NCBI GenBank assembly: GCA_039545355.1
Contig: BCJJ01000003.1
Location: forward strand, 1,509,092-1,573,091
Direction of reading: 5' to 3'
Source: Trichosporon coremiiforme
Taxonomy: Eukaryota > Basidiomycota > Tremellomycetes > Trichosporonales > Trichosporonaceae
Length of the DNA: 64,000 nt
Below, piece after piece: positions 1 through 11,293 of this stretch (position 1 is the first letter of the stretch; every line of letters starts with the position of its first letter). The position numbers were made by a program, and so were the translations under genes. The notes beneath the pieces are model-generated. The model did not search any database and was not told the origin of the DNA. It saw only the letters and a list, made by a program, of their open reading frames with translations.

Positions 1-1086
1 GGCGGACGGAAGCGATAGTCTTGAGGTGAGCTAGGCAACTCGAGCCATAGCTGACGGCAGGGATTCATGCTGCTTCACTCGATTGCGGGAGGAACAGGAT
101 CAGGTCTCGGATCGTTCCTCCTTGAACGCCTGAACGACCGGTTCCCGAAGAAGCTGATCCAGACGTACTCTGTCTTCCCTGAGGCGTCCGACGTCGTGGT
201 GCAGCCGTACAACTCGGTGCTGTCGATGAAGCGGTTGGTGAACAACGCCGACTCGGTCGTGGTGCTGGACAATGCGGCTCTGACCCGCATCGCCGCCGAT
301 CGCTTGCACATTCAGGACCCGTCTTTCGTGCAGACGAACCAGCTCGTGTCGACCGTCATGGCGGCATCAACGACAACCCTCCGCTACCCAGGCTACATGA
401 ACAACGACCTCGTCGGCATCATTGCGTCCCTGATCCCGACGCCGCGGTGCCACTTCCTGATGACGTCGTACACGCCCTTCACGGGCGACGAGATCGACAA
501 GGCGAAGAGCGTGCGCAAGACGACGACACTGGACGTGATGCGCCGCCTGCTGCAGCCCAAGAACCGTCTCGTGAGCACGACCTCGACGCGCGACTCGTGC
601 TACATCTCCTGCCTGAACATCATCTCGGGCGACGTCGACCCGACAGACGTGCACAAGTCGCTTCTGCGCATCCGCGAACGCCAGCTCGCAAACTTCATCC
701 CCTGGGGGCCGGCCAGTATCCAGGTCGCGCTGACGAAGCGCAAGACGACCCAGAACCGCGTCTCTGGTATCATGATGGCGAACCACACGAGCATGGCCTC
801 GGTGAGTCACCTCAGCAGCTTTTCTCCGGGGATCGGTAAACTGACACACACCAGCTGTTCAAGCGCATGCTCGATCAATACGATAGGCTCAGGAAACGTA
901 ACGCGTTCCTCGACCAGTACAAGAAGACGGAAATGTTTGCGGACAATCTGGACGAGTTTGACGATTCACGGTGAGTAATGACAGCTTGAGGATTGTGGGC
1001 CAAGCTGACATGGCAGACAAGTCGTGCAGGAACTCACGGACGAGTACAAGGCGTGCGAGAGCGAGGGGTACATCAACTTCAGCTAG
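1..1086 (+). CDS. TUB4: gamma-tubulin, C-terminal part (5' truncated by window edge)
   Basis: Gamma-tubulin is the nucleating subunit of the gamma-tubulin complexes at the fungal spindle pole body. Exons read 1-25, 61-801, 855-970 and 1017-1086; the introns are 35-53 nt with CTGAC or similar branch sites. The first 25 bases encode ADGSDSLE, which joins to [17 protein letters not shown]. This contains the tubulin GTP-binding signature GGTGSG, and the [10 protein letters not shown] lead-in is diagnostic for the gamma rather than the alpha or beta class. The rest ([30 protein letters not shown] and a C-terminus ending EGYINFS) is colinear with the family to the stop at 1084-1086. The N-terminal part, including the start codon, lies left of the window. 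The ATG at 67 is internal and is not the start. Identity is very secure; only the exon edges were judged by eye. Confidence 0.95.
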
Positions 1087-1267
1087 ATTACATGTATAAG
1101 TTAGGCAGAGCGTTGGGTGTTGCTGACGGTGCTTGGGACTGATGGTTACTGAACGCCTTTAAAGAAGGCTAGATGAAGTGCCAGTGAAATGAGTCCTGCG
1201 ACCAGAGGATGCTCCTGAACGAGTGTCATGTCTATGTCTGTTCGGTCTATAATATCTCCTGCACACT

Positions 1268-3000
1268 CTAGAGGCCCTGGATGACCGGCGCCTTGAGGTC
1301 GGGCACCTCCATTCCCTCAGCAACGACGCGCCAACCGATTCGCGTCGGCTTCGCGCCCATCTGCGGAATCATGAGCGGGCCCTTGCACCACTGCCACTGC
1401 CCCTGCCCATACTCGGCGTCAGTCTCCATGACGCCCTCCTGCACGTCGAGTTCCCCATTCTCCTCCGTCTCAATCTCAGCGCGGGGCGGCAAATCACGGG
1501 CGCCAGCAGACAGGAACTCGGCAATGGGAATGCGTACCCAGCGCGTCTTGGACCAGAACGGCCCGTCGAACCAACCCAAATGCCCGCCGCCGCCAGTGAC
1601 GGCGAGCTGGACGTGGGACCCCTTCTGGACCTGGGTAAAGGGCAGCGCACTGCCGTGGACGACGGGATCGTCGAACGCGTTGATGCCCAGTGTCGGCACG
1701 GCGACGTTTTCGATCAGCTTGTGCGACCCGGCGTAGGTGTAGTAGTCATCGGCGCAGGCGAAGGGGAACGGCGGCTGGGGACCGCCGACCTTGATGGTGA
1801 GGACCTCGTCGACGGTCTTGAGGCGCACGTTGCCCTTGTCCTGCAGCTTCTTCAGGTCTGTGGCGGCCTGGCGCTGCGAGTCGGTCCATTTGATCTCGGG
1901 GTGGGCGTCGTAGTTCCTGAAGAACATCCGGATCAGGTTCTCGCCGAGCGCCTTACTGTAGACGCGCGAGGAGAACCAGCCGTCCTCGAGTGCGTGACTG
2001 AGGGCGACCACGTCCCAGGGCGCAGCGAGCACACATCCAGAAGAGAGGAGGGAGGACTCGCCCCGCTCACCCAGGTATCGCGCCATGACGGACGCGCCGA
2101 GCGAGAAGCCCACACCGAGCAGAGACGATTCCGGGAACTGGTTGCGCAGGTAGTGCACTGCCGTGTTCAGGTCGCACGTCGTGGCCGCAGAGTACAGCTG
2201 CGCGCTCGTCAGGGGCGTACCGCCACAACCACGGAACTGTCGTCAGCACACATCCTCATCGTTTTGCGCCTTCTCTCGACGTAGACTCACATTGACGACG
2301 ACACCACGGGCACCCAATCCGCCGTGCGAGACGGGCAGGGCAGCCCAGTGCAGGACGTTGCGGACGTAGGCTTCGCGCGCGTTGCCCGTCAGGCCATGGC
2401 AGACCACGATCGTTGGTGCGTCGGGGGGCAGAGTGGCGTGCGCCGGGGGCGTGATGTCGAGCGCGATCGTGCCGCCATCTGGCACGCGGAGCAGCGTGCG
2501 TGCATAATCGACGTGATCGGTGTCCGTGAAGTCACCAGTGACCGTGAAGGCGGTCTGCATGTGGCCGCTGGGCGTCAGCTTGGTATTCAAGTACGGAGCT
2601 TCATATCCTTCGCCCCAGTTGGCCAGTGGCTCCATCGAGCACCCCAGAGTCGGCAAAAGGATAGGCAGAGTCGCACTCACTTGGGAGCCCACCAGGCAGG
2701 CTTGAACGTGCCACTCAAACTCGGCGTGTTACGGTTGATCCAGGAGGCGACGTCCTCCTTCTTCTTGTTCTTGAGGACGATCTCGGCCGGCTTGGCGGCG
2801 TTGACACGCACGATCTGGCGCGCATAGGACGCCAAGCCGAGCATGCCGAGGATGATGAAGAGGAGCTGTTGCGGGAGGGTGATGAACTGCTCCAGGAGGG
2901 TTTGGGGAAGGAGCCACGGCTTGACGCGCGGCGAGGACTGTCTCTCTTTGGCGGGAGACTTGTAGGGTGGCGGGTAGTGCTCGCGGTAGGCTGCGGGCAT
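1268..3000 (-). CDS. alpha/beta-hydrolase of the EHT1/EEB1/ABHD1-3 family (membrane-anchored ester hydrolase or ethanol acyltransferase type)
   Basis: Three exons on the minus strand: 3000-2681, 2567-2291 and 2236-1268, giving 521 aa. The 113-nt first intron ends in CTGACGCCCAG. This choice, rather than the nearer AG, keeps the frame and creates NGHMQT, the conserved lead-in motif of this family (usually NGHLQT). A hydrophobic segment near residues 65-85 (LLFIILGMLGLASYA) suggests a membrane anchor. The hydrolase core shows CHGLTG (oxyanion region), the nucleophile elbow GFSLG with Ser244, an acid in NAFDDP and a His in GGGGHLGW, so the triad looks complete. Yeast relatives make or hydrolyse medium-chain fatty acid ethyl esters, and animal ABHD3 acts on phospholipids. 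The substrate cannot be read from the sequence. The protein is longer than the roughly 450 aa of yeast members, mostly at the termini. Confidence 0.9.
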
Positions 3001-4331
3001 GTCGACGGGTGGTCGGCAGAATAAAATGACGCGAGGCCTGGGGCGGCGAGAGGCCGTACGGGGAAGACAAAGGGCGCTGAAGCTGGGGTGCGCCGAGATC
3101 GGAGGTCGAACGTGGGTCGCCGAGGTGATGTCACAAGGAAGAAGTTGAGCGTTGTGCGCTCTAATGGAAGAGAAGGAAGGTGTGTAGGTCGGTAGGTGAG
3201 TGTTCGTACGAGAGATGAGAAGAGTCAGGATGTGATGAGCAGAGGAAAATCAGTGCTACGCTGTGCTAAGCAGGAAGGCAAAGGCAAACGCAGGTAGTTA
3301 TCTCTCCTTGGTGGTATCGTCACCGGGCCAAGTATCCGAAACCTTAGCAGTGATCGCCGCCTGTCAACTTTTTGGCCCGGCCCTGGGCCTTGTACGGCCG
3401 CCGGGTAACAGGCACGTGGCCATGACGCACTCCCCCTCCTGCCCGGCCGCCCGTCTGTCATCAGCCATATGCAGCCATATCAGCTCTTAGCACCGACCCC
3501 TTGTAACCCATGCACGGGCCATTCTGCGGTACTCATGCAGTGTCGACTGCCTGGCAGAGACAACGCTCTCGTCACCTTTTGGAGTGTCCTCGCACTCTGC
3601 GGCCCCGTCGCACCGGTACTGTGCAGACCACAGACCACTTCGGCGACGCACGCCGGTGGAAAAGTGAGCCCTCACATTGTTCCGGAAGCCTTGGCGTCTT
3701 CTGTGACGGGAGGGGCGGAGGCTCGACACGGTGCACGGTGAGGAGAGTTGCTCGCCAGAGTTTGGGGAAGGGGGCGTGGAAGCTTGAGACAGCACGGCTG
3801 GTTGAGATAAGCGCCTTCGTGGTGGCAGGTGCCGCCGATTATGGACAGTTTCAGTGACGCAGTTTGAGGCTCTTAGTGATTTTGGACTTGGGATAACGTG
3901 CAGACAACAGAGGACGCAGACAAGGGCAGTGTCTTGTTTTTCTATACAGCCTTGGGGGCCGGCCAGAGTGCTAGAGATAGCTCACGCGGCCCGTGTGGGT
4001 ACGAGGCGGATTCAATTGCAGCAGATGCGCCACCCGCACCTGTCCATTCTGATCCCCGATACAGCGCACATCTCCATCTGCCGTAGGCAGACACAATTCT
4101 GGCCATGAAACGAAGCCTTCAGTCTGAGATATCCGCATGGCTGGTCCGTTGGCTATCACGTGATCGCCACCCCGCCGGACAACTCCGGTACGCCCACCGC
4201 TATGACGCGATCACTCGCGGGCATTTCGAAATCTACTCGATCCACTTGAACACCGAGTAGTCAGCAACTCTAGCTAGCAGGGCGTGTAACCCTAATCTTT
4301 GTACTTCTCCTCTTACCACAGACTCCAGCTC
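3001..4331. other. intergenic region between divergent genes (esterase and ACS-like)
   Basis: No convincing gene is seen. Short open frames on both strands overlap one another and lack intron signatures or family motifs. The esterase 5' side has pyrimidine- or purine-rich stretches around 3130-3260. The last 50 bases before 4332 look like a short leader. Regulatory content is expected here for two divergently transcribed genes, but no specific operator is recognised. Confidence 0.5.
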
Positions 4332-6454
4332 ATGACTATCGACTCTTCGCACGGAACAATGGTTGCAAACGATAAGGCCGCCAACGGCATCGCGAACGAG
4401 CTCTCGGAGAATCTGGCCCGGACGACGCTGCGCGACTCGGAGGCTGCCGCGGCCGACCCGAAGGCCGCTGCGCCGTCTGCATCCGCCTCCCTGCCTATCC
4501 GGAACACGGCGGTTAAGGGGCTCTTCGAAGACGAGCAGGCGGCGTATAAGGGCTGCCGGCTCAGCAAGCGCGCGCAGGACAATCCCGCGCAGGAGATCGG
4601 GGAGAAGCTGGACCTGATCATTCGCAACTGTACGTGTCCAATTCTGGATATCGCCGAGTGTTCGCTGACGCCCAGCCTATGACAAGGACACGAACCCTGA
4701 TGGCCTGATCAACCTCGGCATCGCGGAGAACACGCTCCTGACGCAAGAGTACCTGGACTACTTCAAGGGCGCGATCAAGGAGCTGCAGCCCTACGACCTA
4801 ACGTACGGCACGCAGTCCTCGGGCAGCAGGCGGCTGAACGAGGCGATCGCCAAGATGTGGAACGAGAACTTCTACCCGATCGAACAAGTCAAGCCGGACG
4901 ACATCGTCACCGGTCCCGGCGCATCTAGTGTGCTGGACCAGCTGATCGCAGCCCTGCTCGATCCGGGACAGGGCGTTCTCCTCGCCGGCCCGCACTACAA
5001 CGGCTTTGACGTGAACATGGTTGCGCGCTCTGGGGCCAAGATCCGTCCCGCGCCCATTCCACTCGAGGACGTGTTTACGCCGCGCGAGCTCGTGCATCTC
5101 GAGGCGGAACTCGAGCAGGCGAAGCAGGACGGCGTCGAGATCAGGGCCGTCATGCTCTGCTCCCCGCACAACCCCTACGGGAGGACTTATGACAAGGAGA
5201 CGCTGCTGGCCTACGCGAATTTCTGCGAGCGGCACGACCTGCACCTGATCTCGGACGAGATCTATGCTCTCTCCGTGTTTGATAACCCGAGTATGTCCCT
5301 GCTAAGAACACGAACGAGAAAGCTGACCCCAGACCTCCCCGACGCCCCGCCCTTCATCAGCATGCTCTCCCTCGACATCGAGAAGGAGACGGGCCGGCCC
5401 TTCGACAAGTCCCGCCTGCACATCGTGTACTCGTTCAGCAAGGATTTCGGCATCAACGGGTTCCGCCTCGGAGCCGTCATTTCGCAGCACAACCGCTTCC
5501 TCCTCCGGTGCATGATGGCGAGCATCTTCCTCATGAAGGGTGAGTCCGTTCCTGTGTGCAGCGCTGATTGTTCAGTGTCGTCGCCCGCCGACTGCCTCGT
5601 GTCTGCGCTCTTGAACGACGACGTCGCATTCAAGCGCTTGATTGGAGAGAACCAGCGCCGCCTCGCTGACAGCGCCGCGTTCATGAGGAAGTGGTTCGAG
5701 GACCGCGGCATGAAGCCGATGCAGAGCAATGCGGGACACTTCATGATGGTCGACGTGCGCGAGAGGTTGAACATCAAGAGTTTCGAGGACGAGAAGGACA
5801 TTGCTATCAAGAGCGTGCCGTGTGGAGTGCTTGTGGTGAGTGACAAACTTGGAGTCGGGCAGGAGGAAGTAGTGTGCGAGGGAGAACGAGCACGAAGCAC
5901 AGAGTATGAGGAAGAACGGCAGACGACCAGCTCGTGGCTTCGCGACTCGAGGTGCCATCGGGTATCGATCGATCGATCGCCCAAGCTGCTCGCTGCCTTG
6001 TGCTGCACGATAGCCGCATGGTGTCGGCCGATATCGTCGGTCGTGCATTGTGCAGGATGTTGGGGGAAACGAGCGCATTTCAAGCCATCGTTTGATGTCT
6101 CAACTTCCTTGTCTCAATCGCACCTCCAGGAGGCCTCTAGTGCTGCTTGTGTCTCACCTTTCGTGTTCTCGCCCCCTTGCTCCTTCTCCCATCACTAGCG
6201 TGTGCTCTTTGTGCCAGTCCATCATCTTCTGCTGCCGCCATTTGCCTTCCACCATGGCCCTCTAGTCACTTCTCTTCTCCAGACTGTCTTCCAGACGATT
6301 CCACCGCAGCATACGAACAGACAGCTGACAACCGCAGGGCATGGGCGGCTCCTACCACCACCCCGAACCTGGCTGGCTGCGCGTGACGTTCTCGCTCGAC
6401 AGGCCCACGTTGGAACTGGCGTTACAGCGCCTCGCGAAGGCCCTGGACTTGTAA
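4332..6454 (+). CDS. PLP-dependent class I/II aminotransferase, ACC-synthase-like
   Basis: Five exons (4332-4629, 4676-5290, 5333-5539, 5576-5835, 6338-6454) give 498 aa with all phases closing. Fold-type I PLP motifs are in order: YGTQSSGSRRLNEAI, the aromatic stacking region GPHYNGFD, the CSPHNPYGR turn, SDEIYA, and the Schiff-base lysine in SFSKDFGINGFRLG (Lys341). This block resembles 1-aminocyclopropane-1-carboxylate synthases (SFSKD-GxxGFRxG) more than aspartate aminotransferases. The C-terminal exon (GMGGSYHHPEPGWLRVTFS) carries the substrate-carboxylate Arg region. Fungal relatives may be true ACC synthases acting on S-adenosylmethionine or other aminotransferases; the sequence does not decide. 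Two introns (42 and 36 nt) are multiples of three and read through openly, so a naive ORF wrongly includes them. The last intron is unusually long (502 nt). ATG 4332 is the first in-frame ATG; a later one lies at 4360. Confidence 0.88.
5964..5979. repeat. ATCG tetranucleotide microsatellite inside the long ACS-like intron
   Basis: Four head-to-tail copies of ATCG lie in the 502-nt intron 5836-6337. The tract is perfectly self-complementary. Confidence 0.8.
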
Positions 6455-6868
6455 TCTTCCCTTAGACTTGGCGCCGTGCTTCAGCCAGTGAAAACTCGAG
6501 CTGCAACAATCGCGAAAATGCCCCTGAGGTTTCCGCTCATGAAGCTCAAGCTCTGCTGGCTCCATCGGCTTTGCGGGCTTTGCGAGGGGGGAGGGCAATT
6601 TCCCACCTCGAGCGGCACATTGCACCATCGCATGATGGAGCGTCGCACGACTTCTGACAAAACCGCAACTGCGGCATGCACGTCACGGTGAGACGCTTTG
6701 TAGAGTACGTTTTATCCATAGAGTACCGATGCAACGATAACGATCATGAGCTGGGAGACACGAGATGAGAGATGGGAGACTGGGTGATATGATGAGATGA
6801 TGTGGGGATGAGATACAATCGGCGTGCGAGCCTCGCGGGCATCGCAACGCCGTCAACAAGCCAGCAAC
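6455..6868. other. convergent intergenic region
   Basis: About 410 bp between the 3' ends of the ACS-like gene (+) and the orphan gene (-). Only terminator or UTR sequence is expected. A purine-rich GAGATG/GGGAGA stretch at about 6745-6815 is the only compositional feature. No gene is seen. Confidence 0.55.
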
Positions 6869-8610
6869 TCAAGTGCACTTGAACTTGGAGAAGAAGCCCT
6901 TCTTGGCGGGGACTTCTGCGGCTGCCGACCTGGCTGAGGCGGGTTGCGACCCGAGCTGCGATACGGTCTCCTTAAGATCGGGCGTCTCGGGGGGCGTTGG
7001 GGGCTTCGGCCCCTTGTCCTGCCTATTAGCTCATAAGTGCATTTTTACTTTCACACCCCTCCCCCTCTTGCTACCAGTGGCAAGGATTCACTTACAGGAT
7101 GCCAGCGGATGAGGAGGCGCTCGAGGTCCTCGCTGAGGTGCTTCAGGGACTCGTACTCGAGACTCTGGAGCACGGCCGTGTACTCTGGGTCGAGGACTGC
7201 GAACTGCTCGACGGCGCTGAAGGCCTTGTGAATCTTGAGGCGGAGCTCGCGGTCGTTCGCCTCCTTGAACGCAATGTCCGAGATGAGGTTCTTTGTTTTC
7301 GCCAGCTGCTGTCGATAAGCCGTCACACTAGGGTGCAGCGTGGGCGCGACGCCGGGCGGAGCGGTGCGGAGCTTGCTCATGATGACACTGGCGATCGAGG
7401 GCGATCTCGGTTTCGGCTTCGAGAGGGTGCGCAAGGAGCCCGGCTTGGGATGCTTGGATTGCTTGGAGTGCAGGTTCCAGGAGACCCGGGAAGACTTCGA
7501 GCGCGGTGTCCCCGGGACGACGAGAGCGTCGAGGGACGAGGAAGAGGAGGAGCTGAGGAGCGCTTGTTTGATGCGGCCGTGCGGGTCGACCGGGTCGTAG
7601 ATGATCTCTACGTCGAGGGAACGCCGATGGGGTTCTGGCGAGAGCGGAAAAGAGGGTGGCCGCCCAGTACGCAGAGAGTAGCCGGTGTGCTGGGTTCCAG
7701 GCGAGGGGACTGCTTTGGGCGAGTACGAGGGATCTCGCAAGGACGGGCGGGGATTAGCGTTTTGAGTACGAGCACGAGCTTGTGCGGTTCGTGAGCTCTC
7801 GGCGTGCGCGGGTGCCGCCTGTGCGTGGTGCGAGCGTGAGGTGTCGTAGTGCGATGCGGATGGGCCCGATGCGCCAGCGCCAGTGGGAACGTGATTCTTA
7901 GCCTTAGTGCACTTCGGGATGCGGGGTGGGTCGTTCCGGTTGTCGGCCACTCGATCCGCTCGATCGGTTCGACCTGTGCGATCGGCCTGCCGATCTCGGT
8001 CTCGGCGAGAAGTGGTGGATGGATGAGCCTCTTCGCAGAGGCGGAGGTCGATGTCGAGGTCGGGACTACGAGAAGAGGAGTGGGAAGAAGAGTGCATTTC
8101 CAAGATATAGGCGGGGACCTTTGAGCCCTCTGCCCAGGCGCGGATGACACGAGGTCGGGGCGTTACATCGATGATCATGCGGCCCTGGGTACCTGGAGAG
8201 TCACACCCGCACCATTTCTGGCCGATACGCACGTACGGGCGAAGGTAGTATCCTCCCCTGGACCTATGGACCACCCCTGCGTCTGGTACGGCCCCTTGGG
8301 CGGCAGGGTTGGCGTTGCAAGAATTACTTTGCGGTGGCTGGTCGTTTTGTTGTACGTGACTGCTTTCTCCGGCGGTGGTGGATGCTGATCTCATCCCCCG
8401 CCTCCGCCTTCGCCTGTGCCTGCGTCCAGACCCACCGCCAGGCGTCTTCCCTTCAAAGCCCAGCACACAGGCAATACGTAAGCAGCGGTCGAGTCTCCCA
8501 CGGTTGAAGCACTCGGCACACACTTCCGACCCGAGGAATACCCGAAACCGGATCATGTCTCCGCCCCCCACTTGGATATACGCCGAGCTGCGTCGGTTAT
8601 TGCCGCTCAC
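6869..8610 (-). CDS. uncharacterised protein with N-terminal Cys cluster and disordered middle
   Basis: Two exons, 8610-7096 and 7018-6869, give 554 aa. The 77-nt intron has a GTAAGT donor and a CTAATAGGCAG end. I do not recognise a family. Residues 31-48 hold C-x2-C-x8-C-x4-C, which could bind zinc. It is followed by a basic run, then a small ordered-looking block (GYYLRPYVRIGQKWCGCD, then GRMIIDVTP) near residues 125-160. About 200 residues rich in Arg, Ser, His and Asp follow, including poly-Ser, and then a probably helical C-terminal part (DIAFKEANDRELRLKIHKAF onward). The last exon ends in a basic tail, KKGFFSKFKCT. The basic Cys-bearing N-terminus hints at nucleic-acid or protein binding, but that is only inference. 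The gene starts 132 bp from the divergent Zn2Cys6 factor gene. Confidence 0.7.
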
Positions 8611-8742
8611 TCACCGCTAGCCCGATCGATCAACGAACGAACGGATCAAGCGATCGCGGGGAGCTCGACTTTCTTGCTTTTTCCAGCTGTTGTCACGTCA
8701 GTCACTTCCTCCTACTCAAGCGGGCAACCCGAAAAGCGCACG
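8611..8742. promoter_or_regulatory. short divergent promoter
   Basis: Only 132 bp separate the proposed start codons of the orphan gene (minus, 8610) and the Zn2Cys6 factor (plus, 8743), so the two must share promoter sequence. A CGATCGATCAACGAACGAACGG-like direct-repeat stretch occurs at about 8623-8645. No TATA box is evident. Confidence 0.6.
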
Positions 8743-11293
8743 ATGAGCGCACTCGCCGAACCAGCTCACTCACTCCCTCTCGCCGGCACGAACAGCGCCA
8801 ACGGCAGCTCCAGCGGGGCGGCGCAGCGGCTCCACACGTCGAGTTCAGACGGTGACGACCAACTTGACGACTTCGACGGCGGAAACGATTCGTCCGACAG
8901 CGACGACGGCCCAACGCAGGACGGACCAAACAACGTCGCGAGTGATGCGGGCGGTGGTGGCTCGAGGGCGGCGAAGAGGAAGAGAAAGAACGTGTCGCGC
9001 GCCTGTGACCGATGTCGCGAGCGCAAGATTAAATGTTCCGGTTAGTATGATGGCTTCGCAGTGCATGCGATGCGTCAGAAGATTGTCGCACATCGCATTA
9101 GATCTTCGGCAAGCTGGCTCGACAAGCCCTACTTTGGGGCACAGAGCCGAGCCCGGGCGCCCCTGCCCCCCTGCGTTCGGACGGTGTATGTCTGAGACAG
9201 CTATGCTGACGGTAACGCAGGGGATGAGCCGACTTGCAAAGGCTGCGACAAGTCGAAGAAGCAGTGCGTGTACCGCGCACACGTCGATGGGCGCATGACG
9301 TGAGTCCACTCATCTCCGCTTTGTTTGCCACCGATCGCTGACCGAGTAGAGATAAGAGTGCCAAGCGCAAGTTCCAGACGCTTCACATGCGCATACGACA
9401 GCTGGAAGCTGAGCTCGCCGACGCACTCAAGGTCGCGAACGCTGTGCCGGGGCAGGTCACGGAGAGCGGTGACGGTACGCAATCGGGTGCGGCAGCGGCA
9501 GTGTCCGTGTCCCGCGCAGCTCACGCAGCGACGGTAGGCAGTCCGCTTGTCGACACGAATCTGGCGCACCCGCCGACAACAGCCCCACCGCGAGACTATG
9601 GCGGCTCAGATCCGTCACTTGCAGATCGCCCCGACTGCCAACCCTTCGGCACCGGACGCCTCGTGTTGTCCCAGACGGGCAACCTTCATCTCTACCCCGC
9701 TGCGACATTCTACTCACCTGCATACCTGGCGCCGGACTGGCAGAAGGCACTCGAGGCGCTTGTCCCGCGACCTCCCTCAAGACCAGGCTATCTGGCGCCG
9801 TACCTCCCCTTCCCTCTGGATCCGGTACATCACCGCCGGCTGATCGATCTCTGCTTCGACCGCATGTGGAGTTTCGGCATGAACGTCGTCGCGGACAAGT
9901 TCATGGATGAGATGGGAAAGGATCCAATGGGCCGCGGGCTGTACTTCTCCCCGATGACGCATCTTGCCGTTTTGGCCGTTGGGTGGCGGTACTTCAAGGA
10001 TCCCGCTGTGGGGATGTACTACGCGCAGGAGAACGTTGGTGCGCGCGGCAATGCCTTTGCTCAGAAGGCGCTCGAGCGGCTCTGGGACGAAGTCGCCGAT
10101 CCCCGCCTCAGCACTATCTTTGCCCTCGTCACCCTCAGCATTTACTACACTGGCATGCAGGGTGAGAGTGCCGAGGACAACGTGTCGGGTTGGACGGCGC
10201 ACTCCAGTTCGCCTGTTGCGTCGAGCCTTTACTGTGAGCTTTACTGACTGCCTTGATAAGCTAATGGTAGCGATGGCCATGAATCTGGCCCAAGACTGGA
10301 GACTGCACCGCCGATGCGACCAGCAACTCGCCGAGATGGGTCTCAGCGTTGATTCCGAGCTCGACATTGCCCGGAGGGATGTGTACGGTGCAGCGACTAA
10401 TCTGTGTAAGTGACTGGTGGAAAGGCGCATGGTCATGGTGCAAAGCTCAATGAACGATTAGTAGCTGACACTCAGCATGCTGGTACGCAACTTACGTGGG
10501 CCAGGACCCACTGCCTCTGCGCGACCAGGCAGACCAGCGCCTTCCCTTTATCCGGAAGGATCTCTTCGATCCTGTCGAGCGCGACATCTCTGAGATGTTC
10601 CACTACCACGTCGCACTCAGTGATCTGGGCTTGCAAGCACTACACTGCAACCACACCTTGCGTGCGCCACTGGAGCAGCGAGTCGAGCGTGTCCGCAGAG
10701 TGTGGAAAGGTCTTGACGCATGGTGAGTTTCTCTATTCTCTCTTGACAAGCTGGACTCCTGTTGGAGCTAACACGCAGGCGCAAGAACCTGCCCGAGAAC
10801 CAGCGCTGGCCGCCGCGCGAGGGCCACAAGCTGCACCCCGCGCTGGTGACGAACCACGGCATGTTCGCGACGTACGTCATCATCCTGTTCCGGCCGTACA
10901 TCATCGAGATCGCGCACTCGACGTCTATCCACGCCCAGGCGCTGAAGGAGTGCCTGTCGTGCGCGGCCGATGTGGTCGAGCAGAGCAAGTACATCGAGCG
11001 CACGTACGGGAGCATCACATGTGCGCCGATGAGTTGGCAGCAGTGAGTACTGGGGTCGGACTGATGTCGGGAGTAGCGAGGTATGCGCTGACATCAGCAT
11101 CCTCTATGTGTGCGGCACGATGCTTGTGCTGCAGGCGAGCGGTCTGCCCACCGTCACTGACGAGGACAAGGCGAAGGCCATCATCGACCTCGCGTACCTC
11201 CAGCAGGTTATGGAGGAGATCGCCTACGTTTGGCCATGGGCGAATCATACCCGGAGCTCGTTGCGGCAGCTGCTGCAGGCTGCGCACCGCTAA
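8743..11293 (+). CDS. Zn2Cys6 fungal transcription factor with fungal-specific TF domain
   Basis: Seven exons (8743-9040, 9221-9299, 9350-10233, 10271-10405, 10476-10722, 10779-11042, 11098-11293) give 700 aa. The Zn2Cys6 cluster is split by the 180-nt first intron: Cys88, 91, 98 before it and Cys105, 108, 115 after it, with the canonical C-x2-C-x6-C-x6-C-x2-C-x6-C spacing. It is preceded by a basic KRKRKN run. A short coiled coil (LHMRIRQLEAELADAL) follows for dimerisation. The middle-homology region spans roughly residues 230-640 (MAMNLAQDWRLHR, DPLPLRDQAD, and a hydrophobic segment near MFATYVIILFRPYI). The N-terminal 80 residues are acidic and Ser-rich. The 10233/10271 junction is the least certain splice; a donor at about 10161 is the alternative. 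The regulated pathway cannot be read from the sequence. Confidence 0.9.

Noticed and set aside
2630..2680. Shorter 51-nt first intron for the esterase (acceptor at 2630)
   Set aside because: It breaks the reading frame. The 113-nt intron ending at 2568 keeps the frame and restores the family motif NGHMQT.
5836..6337. Missing micro-exon inside the long ACS-like intron
   Set aside because: The direct join VLVGMGGSYHHPEPGW aligns without a gap to the expected motif, so no extra exon is required.
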